From Neoechinorhynchus agilis (taxonomy: Eukaryota; Acanthocephala): DNA of 64,000 nucleotides. The stretch's first letter is position 1, and each line of letters opens with the position of its first letter. The notes beneath the pieces were generated by a model. That model did no database searches and was not told the origin of the DNA. It was given only the letters and a program-made list of their open reading frames with translations. Shown here in pieces: positions 21,101 through 32,599 of the stretch. Location of the stretch: NCBI GenBank assembly GCA_051530055.1, contig CM121341.1, forward strand, positions 6,510,001 to 6,574,000. The letters run 5' to 3'. The position numbers and the translations under genes are program-made.

Positions 21101-21454
21101 CCGATTCGTAGTCCTCTTCTATCTGAAATAGCTGGGCCAAAGGGCTCACGGCTGTCAGCGCCACCTGAACAGTCCGTACCCACCACGGTGATGAGCTTCG
21201 ACTGACGCTTTCGTTGACTCCGGTGACAGTTTCGCTCATTTGGACACTCAAGTCGTCGGCGGGAGCTACGACGCCCTCGCTATTTCCCGTTGCACTGGTG
21301 GATTTTGTTGCTCCTGTTCGCTGCCGCATCACCAAGTAGAGCGGCACACCGACCCCGCGTTGACAGACTACTATCAGTAGCTGTCTGGCTGCCGGAGCAC
21401 CTTCTTTTACGTGACCGACAATATTCAGTAACATCAAGTCCGATCATCGTGAAA

Positions 21455-21600
21455 GAAAAGTTAGGGACTGGAAGAAAGTTAGGGACTGAAGGAAAGTTAG
21501 GGACTGGAAGAAAGTTAGGGACTGAAGGAAAGTTAGGAACTGAAAGGAAGTTAGGGACTGAAAGGAAGTTAGGGACTGAAAGAGAGTCAGGGAAAGATGT
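21455..21600. repeat. 15-bp minisatellite
   Basis: About nine or ten tandem units of gaaagttagggactg with small variants (gaaggaaagttaggg, gaaaggaagttaggg). The 15-bp period is a multiple of three, so both strands stay open and create spurious frames. Confidence 0.85.
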
Positions 21601-21659
21601 TCGCATAACAGTTTTTTCATCCGGAAAAAGCGTCTCATCCCGTACTCGTAGCATTCCAT

Positions 21660-22960
21660 ATTAACATCCCAACGGATTTTGCGCGAACTTGCAACCTTCG
21701 ACGAACTGCAGGGGCTTATGGTCCGAGACGAGAGTGAAATGTTTTTCATACAAATAGACGTGGAACTTCCTTACCCATAGACTAAGGCAAGAACCTCTAT
21801 TTCAGTCTATGAATAATTATACTCCTCTCGAGTAAGAACTCGACCAGTGAACGAAATGGCACACATATCGCCTGTTTTCGTTCTGTGCATTAGTACTGCT
21901 CCAAGCCCGATTTACTAGATAGAAAGGAATCAATCATCTCGGATCTTTCAAATCCTGTTTCAGACCAACAAAAGCTTTCTTATGTGTATCTTCCCATTTG
22001 GATCTGTGGTAAGGATTTCTTCCGGATGCCCGGCGTGCAACAGTATTAAGTTTGTGTCGGCGAACAGAAGGAAGGACAACACACATTTGACCATTGTAGA
22101 GAACAATAATAAATTCTTTCGTCTTGATTACGTGTCGCCGCTAAATTGGTGACCCCGGCGAAACTGGCCTGGTCAGCGTCCTGACCGGGCTCAGCTGCCA
22201 GTACCACGCCGTCATCCCACCGTGGTTCAACTCGGTTGCTCGACATCAGGCCCAGCGCAGCATCGTGACACGCGGACCTCCTCGCTCAACCCAACAAGGA
22301 AGCGGCGTTCGCCAATGTCACCGATGCCTCGGAACTGGTAGTCGGCGCAGACCACAAACAACGGACCAAAGACGGCACCTGGCAGTTCTATCCTTCAGCA
22401 GGAAGCTTTACGATGCCGAGACGTGATAAAGCACCTTCGACAAGGTGCTTCAAACAAGTCCTGGCACTTGAAATCACTGCCCGCGGCACTGTCAACAGAC
22501 GACCACCAAAACGTTTTCAAGACACAATGCATTAGCGCGGCAACACTGGAGTGGAGGTATGTGGCAAGGACGCGTGCAACCGCAGAAATACTTCGTTTTG
22601 ATTACGTGCCGTCTCTAAAGATCCATATCTCGTGAGTACGTACAAAAATGAGCAATACTGTAGAAAATTTAGGTATTACCTTGCGTAGAAATTGGTTAGT
22701 CCGACGAAAGCTTTTAACTCCTTCGAGTTCCTAGGTGGAGAAGCTTTCGTCAAAGCTCTTGTCTTGCCATGCAATGGTAAAAATCATGTTTTCAGAGATA
22801 ATATGACCCAGATAACGAATCTGTTTAGCTGCGAAAATAAATTTTCCCCTGCACTCTGATACCTGAATTTCCAACCTCTGGAACATATTCCTCAAGTATG
22901 ACATGTGCACCTATTTTGTCTCTGCGGCTATTGTAATGTAGTCCAGATAAGCTGCCGTGT
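21660..22960 (-). mobile_element. Gypsy-class LTR retrotransposon fossil, RT and RNase H parts
   Basis: On minus, 22900-22640 encodes the end of a reverse transcriptase (PPRNSKELKAFVGLTNFY). About 22020-21690 encodes the connection and RNase H start (ALVYG, FHVYLYEKHFTLVSDHKPLQF). It is old and broken in several places, and is interrupted by a second Gypsy fragment in the opposite direction (22140-22460). It may belong with the integrase fossil at 17.5-17.9 kb, separated by the LINE. Confidence 0.6.
22140..22460 (+). mobile_element. Second Gypsy-class fossil fragment, RNase H part
   Basis: Plus-strand sequence resembles the start of a Gypsy RNase H region (KEAAFANVTDASELVVGA, QRTKDGTWQ). Its GC content is higher than the surroundings. 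It is degraded and lies inside the minus-strand fossil. Confidence 0.5.
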
Positions 22961-23026
22961 TATGAAGTCATTTAAATTCGCAAGGAATATAAATCTGGAA
23001 AATCACAGGAGCGGCGGAGATTCGTT

Positions 23027-23687
23027 CGAAAATAATAATTTCATGAAAAGAGATCAAATTCTTACCATAAGACATTTCTATGAAAACGAGTGAGCAAATT
23101 ATATTTTATAAGAACCGTGAAGCTAAATATCGGTATTCGCTAATGCTTTCTCCATTTTATACTGATTTTTCACGCTAATGAACATTATCTTTGAATGTAG
23201 TAGTTTATTGTTTTTTTGACCATTAAGAAATCCATTAGAAAAAAGATGGACGGTGATTGGCTATTTGCTCGATTGAATGGAGAAACTAATTAAAGTAGGA
23301 GGTAATAATTTCGGCGATTAAATACCAATACTTTCAAATGTGATTTACGATGCAAACTGATTCCTTTATATTATTACATTTCGCGCCTTATCAAGGTGTT
23401 TTAATGGAGTGCTTATCATCCTCGACATGCCACAATCAAACAACTGTTAGAAGTGTCCATTTGAGACTTTATTTGAGGCTCTAAGAATACCAAAATAGAA
23501 AAGAGCTTGTCACTGACGTAGACATCCAGTCTCGGTTACACCTCAAAAACATAAGAACGAATTCTAAGCGGGGTTACTTTTTTTTATAATGTGAGGCAAG
23601 CTCAACACGAGTCTCATGAAAAAATATCTTGAAGCATTTGGTTTAAAAGGCTTGACAAGGCTCGTAGTCCTGGACTAAAATCGTGCA
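23027..23687 (+). promoter_or_regulatory. Upstream region of LRR gene 4, with homeobox-gene remnant
   Basis: From about 23027 the sequence matches 8050-8560. It begins with only the first few codons of the minus-strand homeobox gene (MKLL.SNE) and then the shared intergenic region. Unlike the other copies it has a single, more diverged promoter before the ATG (gtttaaaagg near 23640). Confidence 0.5.
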
Positions 23688-24842
23688 ATGAATTTCCAAC
23701 TCTTTGTCTTAAGTTTTCTGTTTGGCCTACTAGTTTACGGAGATGAAAGACTGTCAGACAAATGCGTTATCTTACATTCGAATAGAGTAAATTTTGCGAT
23801 TCAGTGTGGTTCCAGCCATGACAATGCCACTACACTTATTGAAGCTTTAAATACAAAAGCAAATGAATCAGTAGTCAGACTTTCCATTACAGGTGTTGGT
23901 ATCGATGAAATTCCAAATAATCTATATGACATACTGCCAAAAGTTACCACCTTAAAGCTTAAAAATGCACCTTCAAAGGAATATGAGATATGCACCGGAG
24001 AATGCACAAACAAATTCTATAACATTGAGAGACTTGAGTTGATAAATACGAATATAAGTAAAATGAAATTCACTACACCGCATCCAAATCTCAAAGATTT
24101 AAGAATTTTTGGTGGAGAGATGGCACAACTGGATAAATCATTTGGAACAAACCTTCCTAACCTTGAATGGCTCATTATTCTTTATTGTAAACTGTCGAGT
24201 CTTGGCGTAATCAAAAATATTTGCTCACTTCGGCACTTACTCTTGGATGAAAATAATATAACTTCACTCGATATTGACAACGCAACTTGTTTCCAAAACT
24301 TAACAAGACTTTCTCTGTTCGGAAACGCGATTGAATCGATCACCATCGATCGCAGCGCTGTATCACAACTCAAATATCTTCTAATGGATTTCCATGGCGA
24401 TCTTAATCAATTAATTAAAAGTCTGAACTTACCAGAGCTGACAAGCTTGAGTGTAAGAAAGTCGAATAGTACGACATTTAATGTTCCTAACCTGGAAAAG
24501 CTACCTAAACTGAAAGGTTTGTATTTTGAGGAAGGCAAATTGGAAAGAGTGCCGATCGGTAACGATCAGACTAAGGAAAATATATTGATCCTTAGCCTTG
24601 TAAATAACAATATCAGTATTGTAAATGAATCGGATTTTGTAGGATGGACGAATCTAACTGTGCTTTATTTAAATCAAAACAACATCAAGAAGTTATCATC
24701 GAATTCATTTTCGAAGCTGATTAGTTTATGGTTTCTAGATTTAAGAAACAACTCTATTACGGAATCATACACCAGTGCTTTCCTAGGTCTACCAAGTTCT
24801 ACAAGAGTGTTCCTTGGCGGGAATCCGATAACTACTATGTAA
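23688..24842 (+). CDS. Secreted leucine-rich-repeat protein, copy 4 (384 aa)
   Basis: A full-length single-exon paralogue of the 1428 gene. Signal peptide MNFQLFVLSFLFGLLVYG, N-terminal cysteines (DKCVILH, AIQCGS), then LRRs to LFLGGNPITTM-type ending. It differs from copies 1 and 2 by an extra cysteine-bearing insert (CTGECTNKFYN) near residue 105 and by many LRR surface substitutions, so it is the older paralogue. No membrane anchor. The single promoter and lack of an intact homeobox partner set it apart. Confidence 0.85.
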   Translation: MNFQLFVLSFLFGLLVYGDERLSDKCVILHSNRVNFAIQCGSSHDNATTLIEALNTKANESVVRLSITGVGIDEIPNNLYDILPKVTTLKLKNAPSKEYEICTGECTNKFYNIERLELINTNISKMKFTTPHPNLKDLRIFGGEMAQLDKSFGTNLPNLEWLIILYCKLSSLGVIKNICSLRHLLLDENNITSLDIDNATCFQNLTRLSLFGNAIESITIDRSAVSQLKYLLMDFHGDLNQLIKSLNLPELTSLSVRKSNSTTFNVPNLEKLPKLKGLYFEEGKLERVPIGNDQTKENILILSLVNNNISIVNESDFVGWTNLTVLYLNQNNIKKLSSNSFSKLISLWFLDLRNNSITESYTSAFLGLPSSTRVFLGGNPITTM

Positions 24843-26344
24843 CGAGTAAAAACAAACCGGAATAAAATCATATAAGTGGAAATCCTGGCAAATATTGTTT
24901 TATTTTTTAAATGCTCACTCATAAAGAAATAATTCTGAAAAGCATTAGTAAACTTTATCGCTACATTATACAAAATGCTTAAATTAATCCAACGGTCGGA
25001 GATTGTAAATGGTAAAAGTATACGAATGCATCAATGTACTCTTTTGAGACCTGGACATTCTTTTCAGCCTATTTTTTCAATATTTAGAACAGGTTAAGCA
25101 AAATTTGTGGATAATATAGCATTCCCAAATTATGTTTCTCTCTCAATTGAATTGAGCTCGAAAAGGTGCACGTATGAATTAGTGTTCATCGATCAAGAAA
25201 ATGTCGCAGAATGAGTCGGTTTAAGTACAGCTCAAAATATTACTCGGGAAGGAACAATTTTAAAAAGATTGATTGATCTTGTAAGACATTTCAGAGCTGC
25301 TTTCTTGGCATCATTCCATTGACATTTGATATCATCCACCTGTGATCTGTGTTACTCTGTCAAAGATCTTTGTGATTCATCTAATTTCCGCTTTTTTTCC
25401 TTAAAACAGTCGCAAAATCAAGTTCACCATTACTAAGTGGAAGGTAAGAGATCTTCTTTAAAGATAATTCGTCAATAGGTCTACTAGATGTAACATTCTT
25501 TTCCTATCGCATTGGAATATTGAGATGTCCAAATGCGAAAACCCCGCCGTTTAATGTCCTATTAATGTCAATTAAAATCGATGGCATAAATCATAATCAA
25601 CAGAAACAAGAACGAATACCTTCCCGAGCCAAAAAACCCCACATTGAACCGCCTTTAAAGTGGCCCTCGGAAAAAAGATTTTTGTAATTACCGATTACTA
25701 TTTTCACAGAATAAGAACTTGGACTTCAAAATATATATAAATTCCGCTTTAAATAAGCAAAAACTATTTCGTGTGGCGCTTCAGAGACGCTCCTTTTAGA
25801 GAAGGTTTTCCCCAGCATTCCGCAGAAAAATGGATGCTCACACTTCAATGGATTAGTGTACAAAAGTATTATTACCAGTTCACCAGTCTCATAAAGATAA
25901 AATACGGAAATTCCGTACCACATTCCGGATCCGGGAGGCAAGACAAAATAAGTTTGACTTGCAAGACCCCAGGGACATATTCACGTAAAGTAGACATTAA
26001 ATAAAGTCTGGTTAACGTCTATATAGAAGATAGAGTTCTTAGCGGTCTTATCACTAATTTATTGAGTTTCCTCATAGGAAAATAACAGCGGTGAGACAGG
26101 GGATTTGTTGTCTCAGAGATATTCTGATCAATTGCATTGCTATCGTTGCCAAAAGCCGTAGAGAAACTTAACACGAGGCGCTCTTGTTTCCAAGGGAGGT
26201 CGCCGTCAAAAGGCGAGCGAGAGGACCATGTCAATGGAAACGGTAAGGCGAATTTACCATTTTGCCATCCAAAACGCAATTAAGATGTTTTTATTATTTA
26301 TCGATATTTCATAACGATCTGAACTGCTCGAGGTGAGCGGTTAT
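24843..26344. other. Intergenic, no gene recognised
   Basis: About 1.5 kb of AT-rich sequence. A 71-codon minus frame at 25726-25941 (MPPGSGMWYGISVFYLY...) is open but matches nothing I know and has no supporting copy. Poly(A)-type signals follow the LRR gene. Confidence 0.3.
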
Positions 26345-26770
26345 TTATGAAGCATCGATGTAGACGACGATGCAGTCGATGAGGGTGAGTATTTGGGTTC
26401 CCTTAACGTACCAATGATTGATGAAGCGGGTGGCGTGATTGATTGGACATCGGATGTCGTTCGTTTACGAGACATCGCAGTGGCAATAGAAAATATATTG
26501 TTTAAAATCAAAGTGGACAGATACTATAAATGTCGACCCAATTCAATTAAGGAAATGTCTTACTTGCAAATTAATGAAGAAAAGAGTTTGCTGAAAAGAC
26601 TACTGACCGGATTTGAAGGCCTTTATGGACGACCGCGGTCGCCAAGGTCCATTCGAGTTGTTAGAAGGGTGTACGACAGGTACGGCGAGCTTAAGTTTAG
26701 TTCCCATCGTAAGCGTTATGGAGGTACAGCAGATAAAATGGAACGAACCAGAATGAGAGTAAAGAGATGA
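26345..26770 (+). CDS. FAM13-like C-terminal fragment
   Basis: An open frame runs from about 26348 (SIDVDDDAVDEGEYLGSLN) to the stop at 26770. It has no initiator ATG, so it is a 3' exon or a fragment. The segment EEKSLLKRLLTGFEGLYGR, then VRRVYDRYGELK, resembles the conserved helical element of FAM13-type proteins (long helix, GRP turn, LYDRYR). It ends in a basic tail (MERTRMRVKR). The last 75 bp recur at 27295-27360. The family call is tentative and no upstream exon was found. Confidence 0.4.
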
Positions 26771-26782
26771 GAAGCGTCCAAA

Positions 26783-27429
26783 ACGCGAACAGTTCGATTT
26801 GTAACAAAAATAAATAACAGATTTCAAACGAAATACAGTAGAACGCTTTTTGCAACCTGACGTTCAAGTGGAGGATGGTAAACGGCCACCCAATGAATTG
26901 AATAGGTTCACTTATCCTCGGTTCAGAGATTGCTCTCTCCTTTGGTCAGATACAGAAACTCAACTCCTGGAAAAGGAGGTACAACTAAAATGACCTCCTT
27001 CTTAGTCGACATCTTCAAACGTAAATCGGAAGGCATATTTAGCCTATCCAATTAAATTATGGCCACCGGTCATGCCTAAACAATCAATGTATGATCAAAG
27101 GGTTGCCCCGTGGGCTTTTTCATTCAAAAATGACGGCACAAAAAAGAATGAATCGTTTCATGGATTATTATCTTCGGGGAGGGGAAGATACTTTCTTTTG
27201 GTAGTTTTGCCAACCCCCCAGATTTAAGTTTACCAATTTATTTCCTCGATATTTCGCTCCTCGGATAATTCCGACATTATCTCAAGGGTTAAGCGTTATG
27301 GAGGTACAGCAGATAAAATGGAACGAACCAGAATGAGAGTAAAGAAATGAGAAGCGTCCAAAGCGCGGGTCTAAACGTAAAGTCATAAGTCTGCTCGGTC
27401 AAGACAACGCGCAAAAAAAGCAGTTTAAA
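26783..27429. repeat. Spacer ending in a mosaic of gene fragments
   Basis: 27293-27362 repeats the last codons of the FAM13-like frame (KRYGGTADKMERTRMRVK). Directly after it, 27375-27410 carries a short piece of L9m sequence (taaacgtaaagtcataagt, ctgctcggtcaagac). The rest is unassigned. Confidence 0.5.
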
Positions 27430-27555
27430 ACATTCTTCGAATCAAGAATGTGTTCTCGTTGAGTTGCCATAACGACATCAATTTAAGACGCAAAAGTCTT
27501 CATATAATAGAGAAATTATTAGGAAAGATCGAAGCTATCATACAACCTAATCATC

Positions 27556-27966
27556 ATGAAGCTATCAACCATCACATTTGGTATGTTTACTGTATTATCG
27601 CTTCAATTGGTTTGGGGATCAGAAACCAAAGACGTCGCCAGCAGCAGTGAGTCGTCAGAAGAGACTGCGACCGTTCTTCAGACACAAAAGCGTCCAAAGA
27701 GAGGCGCCTCAAAAGGTTATTCGTTGGCGCCCAAGTCGAAGAAACTCTACAATAAAGTGAAGGTAGATGGCCCAAAGAAGGACAATGGAATAAAAGAAGG
27801 ATCAATACCAAAGAGCAGTCGATCATTGGACCGTCAGCGACGTGCTGCAGCTGATCTTAAACTCTCACAGCAACACGCCCTTATTGATAAAGATTTGATC
27901 GATGATATCAAGAAAAAAATTAAAGGTAAGTGGGAAGATTTCAAGCAACTGGTAAGCAAATCTTAA
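27556..27966 (+). CDS. Secreted dibasic-site precursor, copy 3 (136 aa)
   Basis: Same architecture as copy 1: signal peptide (FGMFTVLSLQLVWG), acidic propart, KRPKR, central KSKKLYNKVKVDGPKK, RSLDRQRR, and the C-terminal amphipathic helix (DDIKKKIKGKWEDF). The upstream hairpin element is at 27430-27451. Its 3' end meets the riboflavin kinase gene of the opposite strand tail to tail; AATAAA at 28031 lies inside the last kinase exon, so the two transcripts probably overlap. Confidence 0.74.
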   Translation: MKLSTITFGMFTVLSLQLVWGSETKDVASSSESSEETATVLQTQKRPKRGASKGYSLAPKSKKLYNKVKVDGPKKDNGIKEGSIPKSSRSLDRQRRAAADLKLSQQHALIDKDLIDDIKKKIKGKWEDFKQLVSKS

Positions 27967-28019
27967 AGTTGATCGCTTTACATTTAATAAATTATAACGT
28001 TCTAATTAATGTGCAGTTG

Positions 28020-28666
28020 CTAGCGCGGGGTAATAAAGTCCGGAAACAGTTGAAATTGAATGTCTTTTTTCCTCAACTCCTTCATTGCACAGTGAATGTC
28101 GAGTTCGATTGCTTTTATTAGTTCTTGGGTGCTGGCAAAGATCCTCATCGGTCGAATGTAGCCACAGACGAGAACTCTCAATCGATGGCCATAAAAGTCA
28201 TTGGAAAATACATGAAGAATGTGAACCTCCTTTTAAAAGAGAAGATAAAATGCGGGAATCTAATAGCGAATACTAACGAGAGATTTTACACGATTTTTAA
28301 ACTGCGGATTGTATCCAACGCTCATAACCATTGGATAAATATTACCGCGTTCAACGCGAGCGTAACCGTAATAGACTCCGTCCTCGAAACTATCCGGTAG
28401 TCCCTGGACACATTCATCGTCTAAATTGGCTGAGGAAAACCGTAAATGGGTTGCGTGATGGCAATACAATATAGTTATTTATGCAGTTCATTTTTTAAAT
28501 AGGATTCCGATATCAAAGCATTAAATGACCATTCTCAAATTCTAATTTTTCATTGGTAATTTCGAACAAATCACCTTTGTCTGGACATACCAGTTGGAAA
28601 TCCGAGATGCCGGCTTCCTCGCTTATATCCAGAAACGACTATTCCGGAAGTGTAAAGAGGATTCAT
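28020..28666 (-). CDS. RFK: Riboflavin kinase (FMN synthesis), copy linked to L9m
   Basis: Three exons on minus (28666-28591, 28429-28278, 28229-28020); the introns of 161 and 48 bp keep phase. It reads as the flavokinase fold: SGIVVSGYKRGSRHLGFPTA, NLDDECVQGL, DGVYYGYARVERG, PMVMSVGYNPQFKN, then EVHILHVFSNDFYGHRLRV and GYIRPMRIFAS. The GFPTAN loop is the ATP/Mg-binding signature. The enzyme phosphorylates riboflavin to FMN in the cytosol. About 145 residues against roughly 155 usual. The last residues (FPDFITPR) differ from the 51 kb copy (FPDFALQKS) because the 3' end is fused to the precursor 3' region. The ATG directly follows an acceptor tract (ctcgtttttag), 36 bp after the L9m stop. Confidence 0.85.
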
Positions 28667-28702
28667 CTAAAAACGAGAATTCCGAAAAGGCACAATATTA
28701 AT

Positions 28703-29655
28703 TCAAAGCGGTTTATATTTCTTCTTAAGATTAAATTCATCCCACAAATCATGCTCTTCACATAGCTTTATATGGCATTTCAGATTTGCCGAGGTAAGAT
28801 CGTTGATCTAAAGTGAAAATGTAGATGAAGAACATTGATTTAACACCGACAACCTTTATTTTAACAACGAAATCTCTAATTCCCGATTTATTCGAAATGT
28901 CTTGATCGAGCAGACTTATGGCTTCACGTTTACACTTAATGTCCGTCTGTAAAGTCATTTAAGATTCAAAAGTTTATTGTTATAATCACCCCCGAAATAT
29001 GCATCGAAGGACGCCGAAATTAAATTTAAGAGCAGAAATACCTCTGTCCTTAGAGCCATCTCGATGGATTCTTCGTCAACAGACCAGTTCTCAATTTTTG
29101 GAACCAGCACAGCTAAATCCATCGCTTCCAATAGCTTCTTCATTTTCAGTGCATAGGCGGATACCTAAAAAGGTGGTGAAAAGTTCAAATTTTAAGCAGT
29201 TTGTTGTATCACCTTTGCAAGTCCAACAAGAAGTTTCCTCTCCTCTTCAAACTTCTTCATATTTTCCTCGGTTTTATAGTCGGCCAATTCAGATGGCCAG
29301 AGGTAGTAATAGAATAGTTCCCGAGAAACGGAAACAACTTCCCCTTTGTGACCAATACCTTCGAGATACTCCGTTAAAATCACTTCAATGTCGCCCCACG
29401 GAGCATCATCCTCATGCTCCACAACCCGATAGACATAGCTGTCCCGATCAAGGTCAATTTCTCGATCGGGATCGTTTTTGGGAACAGGGGCAGCAAAGGG
29501 TCTATTTATTCTTTCAAAAACGTATGCGGTCTATAGAAATCGAGGTTTATTGTAGGAAAGAAAAACAAGAAACCTACCCTTCGAACGCTTAGACTTTTAC
29601 CCAACCTTTGAGTGTTTCGTCCAAGTACCTGATTAAGAAACAGGCGGAAAAACAT
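28703..29655 (-). CDS. MRPL9: Mitochondrial large ribosomal subunit protein bL9m
   Basis: Five exons on minus (29655-29578, 29530-29213, 29164-29042, 28946-28854, 28807-28703), all joins in phase, introns 47, 48, 95 and 46 bp, 238 residues. The N-terminus is arginine-rich without acids (MFFRLFLNQVLGRNTQRLGK), as expected of a mitochondrial import signal. The bL9 core is IEVILTEYLEGIGHKGEVVSV, then PSELADYKTEENMKKFEEER. The C-terminal part ends in a short domain (INDLTSANLKCHIKLC). Function by family: structural protein of the mitoribosome large subunit. It is followed at 36 bp by riboflavin kinase in an operon-like arrangement. Confidence 0.83.
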
Positions 29656-30155
29656 TGTGCAATGCTTTATTTGTCGATTGTAAAAAACCAGATCGGGATC
29701 CACGCGAAAGAATCGCCTTGACTGCTTTTGTTTTCCTATTTGTACAAAGGTTCTCAAAATATCGGTAGAATGAGGTTTATTGATTCGAACAGGTGATTGA
29801 TTGCTTATCTACGTTGCTGCAATTAATATTTGTTGATTGAATCTCAAGTTTAGTTTTTTAACGGGTGAAAGTCCCCAATTCGCAAAATCTGAGCGGTTTA
29901 GACGGCGGTTTAGGAATCGAATTTGCTGATTCTGATAATTGCTTAAAAAACTAGTGAGCTATTAAGCCGCTTCTGACCACGGTTTTTGATCGGCAAATAT
30001 CTCATTGTTTATTGTCTCTCAAGTTCTTGAACAATACAACATTAGTCAAATGAAAACAAACAGTTTGATTTCAAACTATTAAATACGTATTTGATTTTTA
30101 AACAGCACCGATCATGGTCTGCCCGCAATTGGTACTATGCTTAATATTTGATCGA
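29656..30155. other. Intergenic, no gene recognised
   Basis: AT-rich sequence upstream of L9m; it should contain the promoter of the L9m/RFK pair. No specific site recognised. Confidence 0.3.
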
Positions 30156-30159
30156 TTAT

Positions 30160-31560
30160 TATGGTGATTCGAACAGGTTCCATCACTCATCCAAAGTTTA
30201 CAAATAGTTTTCATGCGGGGTCGGCTACTTTTGACAATGTCCGTCATTTTATTCGATCACTGCCTTCGTCCGTATTAAGTCAAGTCGTTCGAGGATCGCT
30301 TCGAATGGTATCGAGCCAGCGTTGTTTTGGTCGACCTTGGGCTCGTTTGCCTTTCACCTCGATTTCGAGACGACCATACCAGCGGATTCGGCATTCTCTG
30401 AGTTTGTCGACGATCGGCGCAACACCATAGCGAAGTCCGATGTCGCCATTTCGGACGTGATCCAGGCGAGTGTGTCCACTAGTCCAGCGTAACATCTTCG
30501 ATTCCATGCTGGTCAATCTTTTTTCAGCGGCCTTCATAATCGACCAACATTCGGCGCCGTACAGCGCGACTGGTCGGACTACTGTTCTGTAAATCACTGA
30601 CTTGGATGCGTCCTTTAATTTTCGATCACATTGGACACCCGTTGCCGTCCTCCTCTTCCACTTCAGCCACGTTGCATTGATTCGTTCATTGATTTCTGTT
30701 TTCTACTCACCGTCGGACGAGATCGTTGATCCGAAGTAACGGAATTTTTCGCAACGTGGCAAATCAGTGTCGCGAATTAGAGCCGGTTTCGTTTGCCTGG
30801 GTTGTTAAATACATTGACTTGCCAAGATTTAGACGCAATCTGTGCTTTGAGAGTTTATCGTGCCATTTCTGTACCAATTTTTCGAGATCATCTTTATCCT
30901 CTGAAGACAGGAAGACGTCGTCGGCATAAAGGATTGTGAATGGGGTAGGACCCGCTGTATGCCTTGGCTGATTGTGTCCATGACAAGTATAAATAATAAG
31001 GGGGAAATCGCGCTTCCCTGATGAACGCCAACCGAGATCTTGAAAGCATTTAATATCCCCGCGCAGCATTTATTACTCTGCTCCTAGAATCTGTATATAG
31101 CAGTTTCATGCACTTTACGGGCCTATCTGGAACTCTATAGTTGCGTAGCGCGTGCCAGATGAGTTTATGCGGTACGCGGTCGAACGCTTTTTCGAGGTCG
31201 AGGAAGGCTGCGTGGATCGGTAGGTTTCTATCACGATATTTCTCAAAGAAAAGTCACACGAAACCTGTTTGATTGGCGCTGATTTCAACAATATTACTGA
31301 TGCGCGCTTCGATAATTCGTTCATAGATTTTCATAGTGTGGGATATTGTTCGGATCGGTCGGTGATTTTTGCATTCGGCCGGATTCCCCTTCCTTTTCCA
31401 TATAGTTACTGTCGTGCTAATTTGCCACTCACTCGGAGATCTTTCGACCTCTATCACTTTATTGAAAAAGGCTGCAAGCCTAGCCAACAAATCTGCGTTT
31501 TTCAGATCTGAATTTGAAAACAAACACGAATCCAAAGGGGTAGATGTGTTGATACTGACG
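30160..31560 (-). mobile_element. RTE-like LINE, reverse transcriptase part (minus strand)
   Basis: High to low coordinates: RT fingers (PSEWQISTTVTIWKRKG, NHRPIRTISHTMKIYERII), the AFD box region (31324-31115), then ILYADDVFLSSEDKDDLEKL, and the C-terminal part (VVRPVALYGAECWS, MLRWTSGHTRLDH, RWYGRLEIEVKG). The frame is interrupted at several places (near 31260, 31070 and 30720). No endonuclease domain is seen upstream, so it is 5'-truncated. Confidence 0.75.
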
Positions 31561-31689
31561 TTCCTTTTGGGAATGATCTCTCACGGTGGCATTTGGCTGT
31601 GCTGAAAGCTATTTAAACCAAAAGTTGAGGGTAAACCTGCCAACAATCGAAGCCTCCTTCTTAAACTAGATGAAATTTCACGCCACTCT

Positions 31690-32595
31690 TCCCAGATACC
31701 CTCCCCTTCCATACGGACCGCGAGGACCGTCCAGGACGGGGTCTCAATTTACGTACGACAATCACTACCATAATCTTTATCTCTTATAAGCTCTCTACAA
31801 AACCCGATCTAGAATTCATCGCAGTCCATTTCATAGCTCCTCTGAGAAACGGCCTTAGAGAATCCACAATTGCTGGCGTCTATCGCCCTCCTGCCTCTCG
31901 TCCTGAGTCCTCTTTGCGCCAACTTGATTCCATGTTGCTCCGCAAATTCATACCATTTCTTAATTGCAGGGCACTTCAATAAACTGTTTTTTCTCTCACC
32001 TTTCTCTGAGTTTCGTCAACTAATTGGACGCACAAAGTGTTGACCAATAGCGGCGCCTACTCATCCGCATCAAAACTACGCCCCTCCGCAAACTCTTAGC
32101 ACTCTTCGGACCTCATCACTTCCTCCACCTCACCTCAGCGTTTAAAATCAATTCGTTTACCCGTCTGGGATAAAGAAGATCATAACATTTACAATTGTAT
32201 TAAATTGTTCAATTCTATGATTCACACCATCCACTATGGCAACACAAATTACTCTTCCTTAGCCATGTCCTCGCCAATTTCAAACAAAAAATTCCCTAGC
32301 TTCGGCAATTCCCAAGAAATTCATTAGAATACCGCCTTCAAAATCATCCACCTACTGTCCACCGCAATCAATCTCCAGACTCTCCCCGTTTACAAAAGGC
32401 ACTTACTAACAGAATACTTGTTGCCCGCAAAAACTTCCTTGCCTCTAAATTCGTTCAGGTGGCAATTCAACATGGTGGCGGGCCGTCAACAACTCGCTTG
32501 TCTATGCAACCGTTATCCTTCCCAAATTTGCCCTCTTCTGAACTGAAACATGTCGTAGGCCCTTTCAATAAGAACCTCTGCCGCGACTCTAATTT
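31690..32595 (+). mobile_element. CR1/Jockey-like LINE fragment, second copy
   Basis: 31700-32265 is almost identical to 6160-6720 (the same endonuclease C-terminal part). 32380-32590 resembles 6770-6990, with local changes. It is joined directly to the next LINE at about 32600. Confidence 0.75.
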
Positions 32596-32599
32596 CAAT

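Noticed and set aside
21280-21749. Overlapping 100-124-codon frames around 21.5 kb
   Set aside because: By-products of the 15-bp minisatellite and surrounding retroelement debris.
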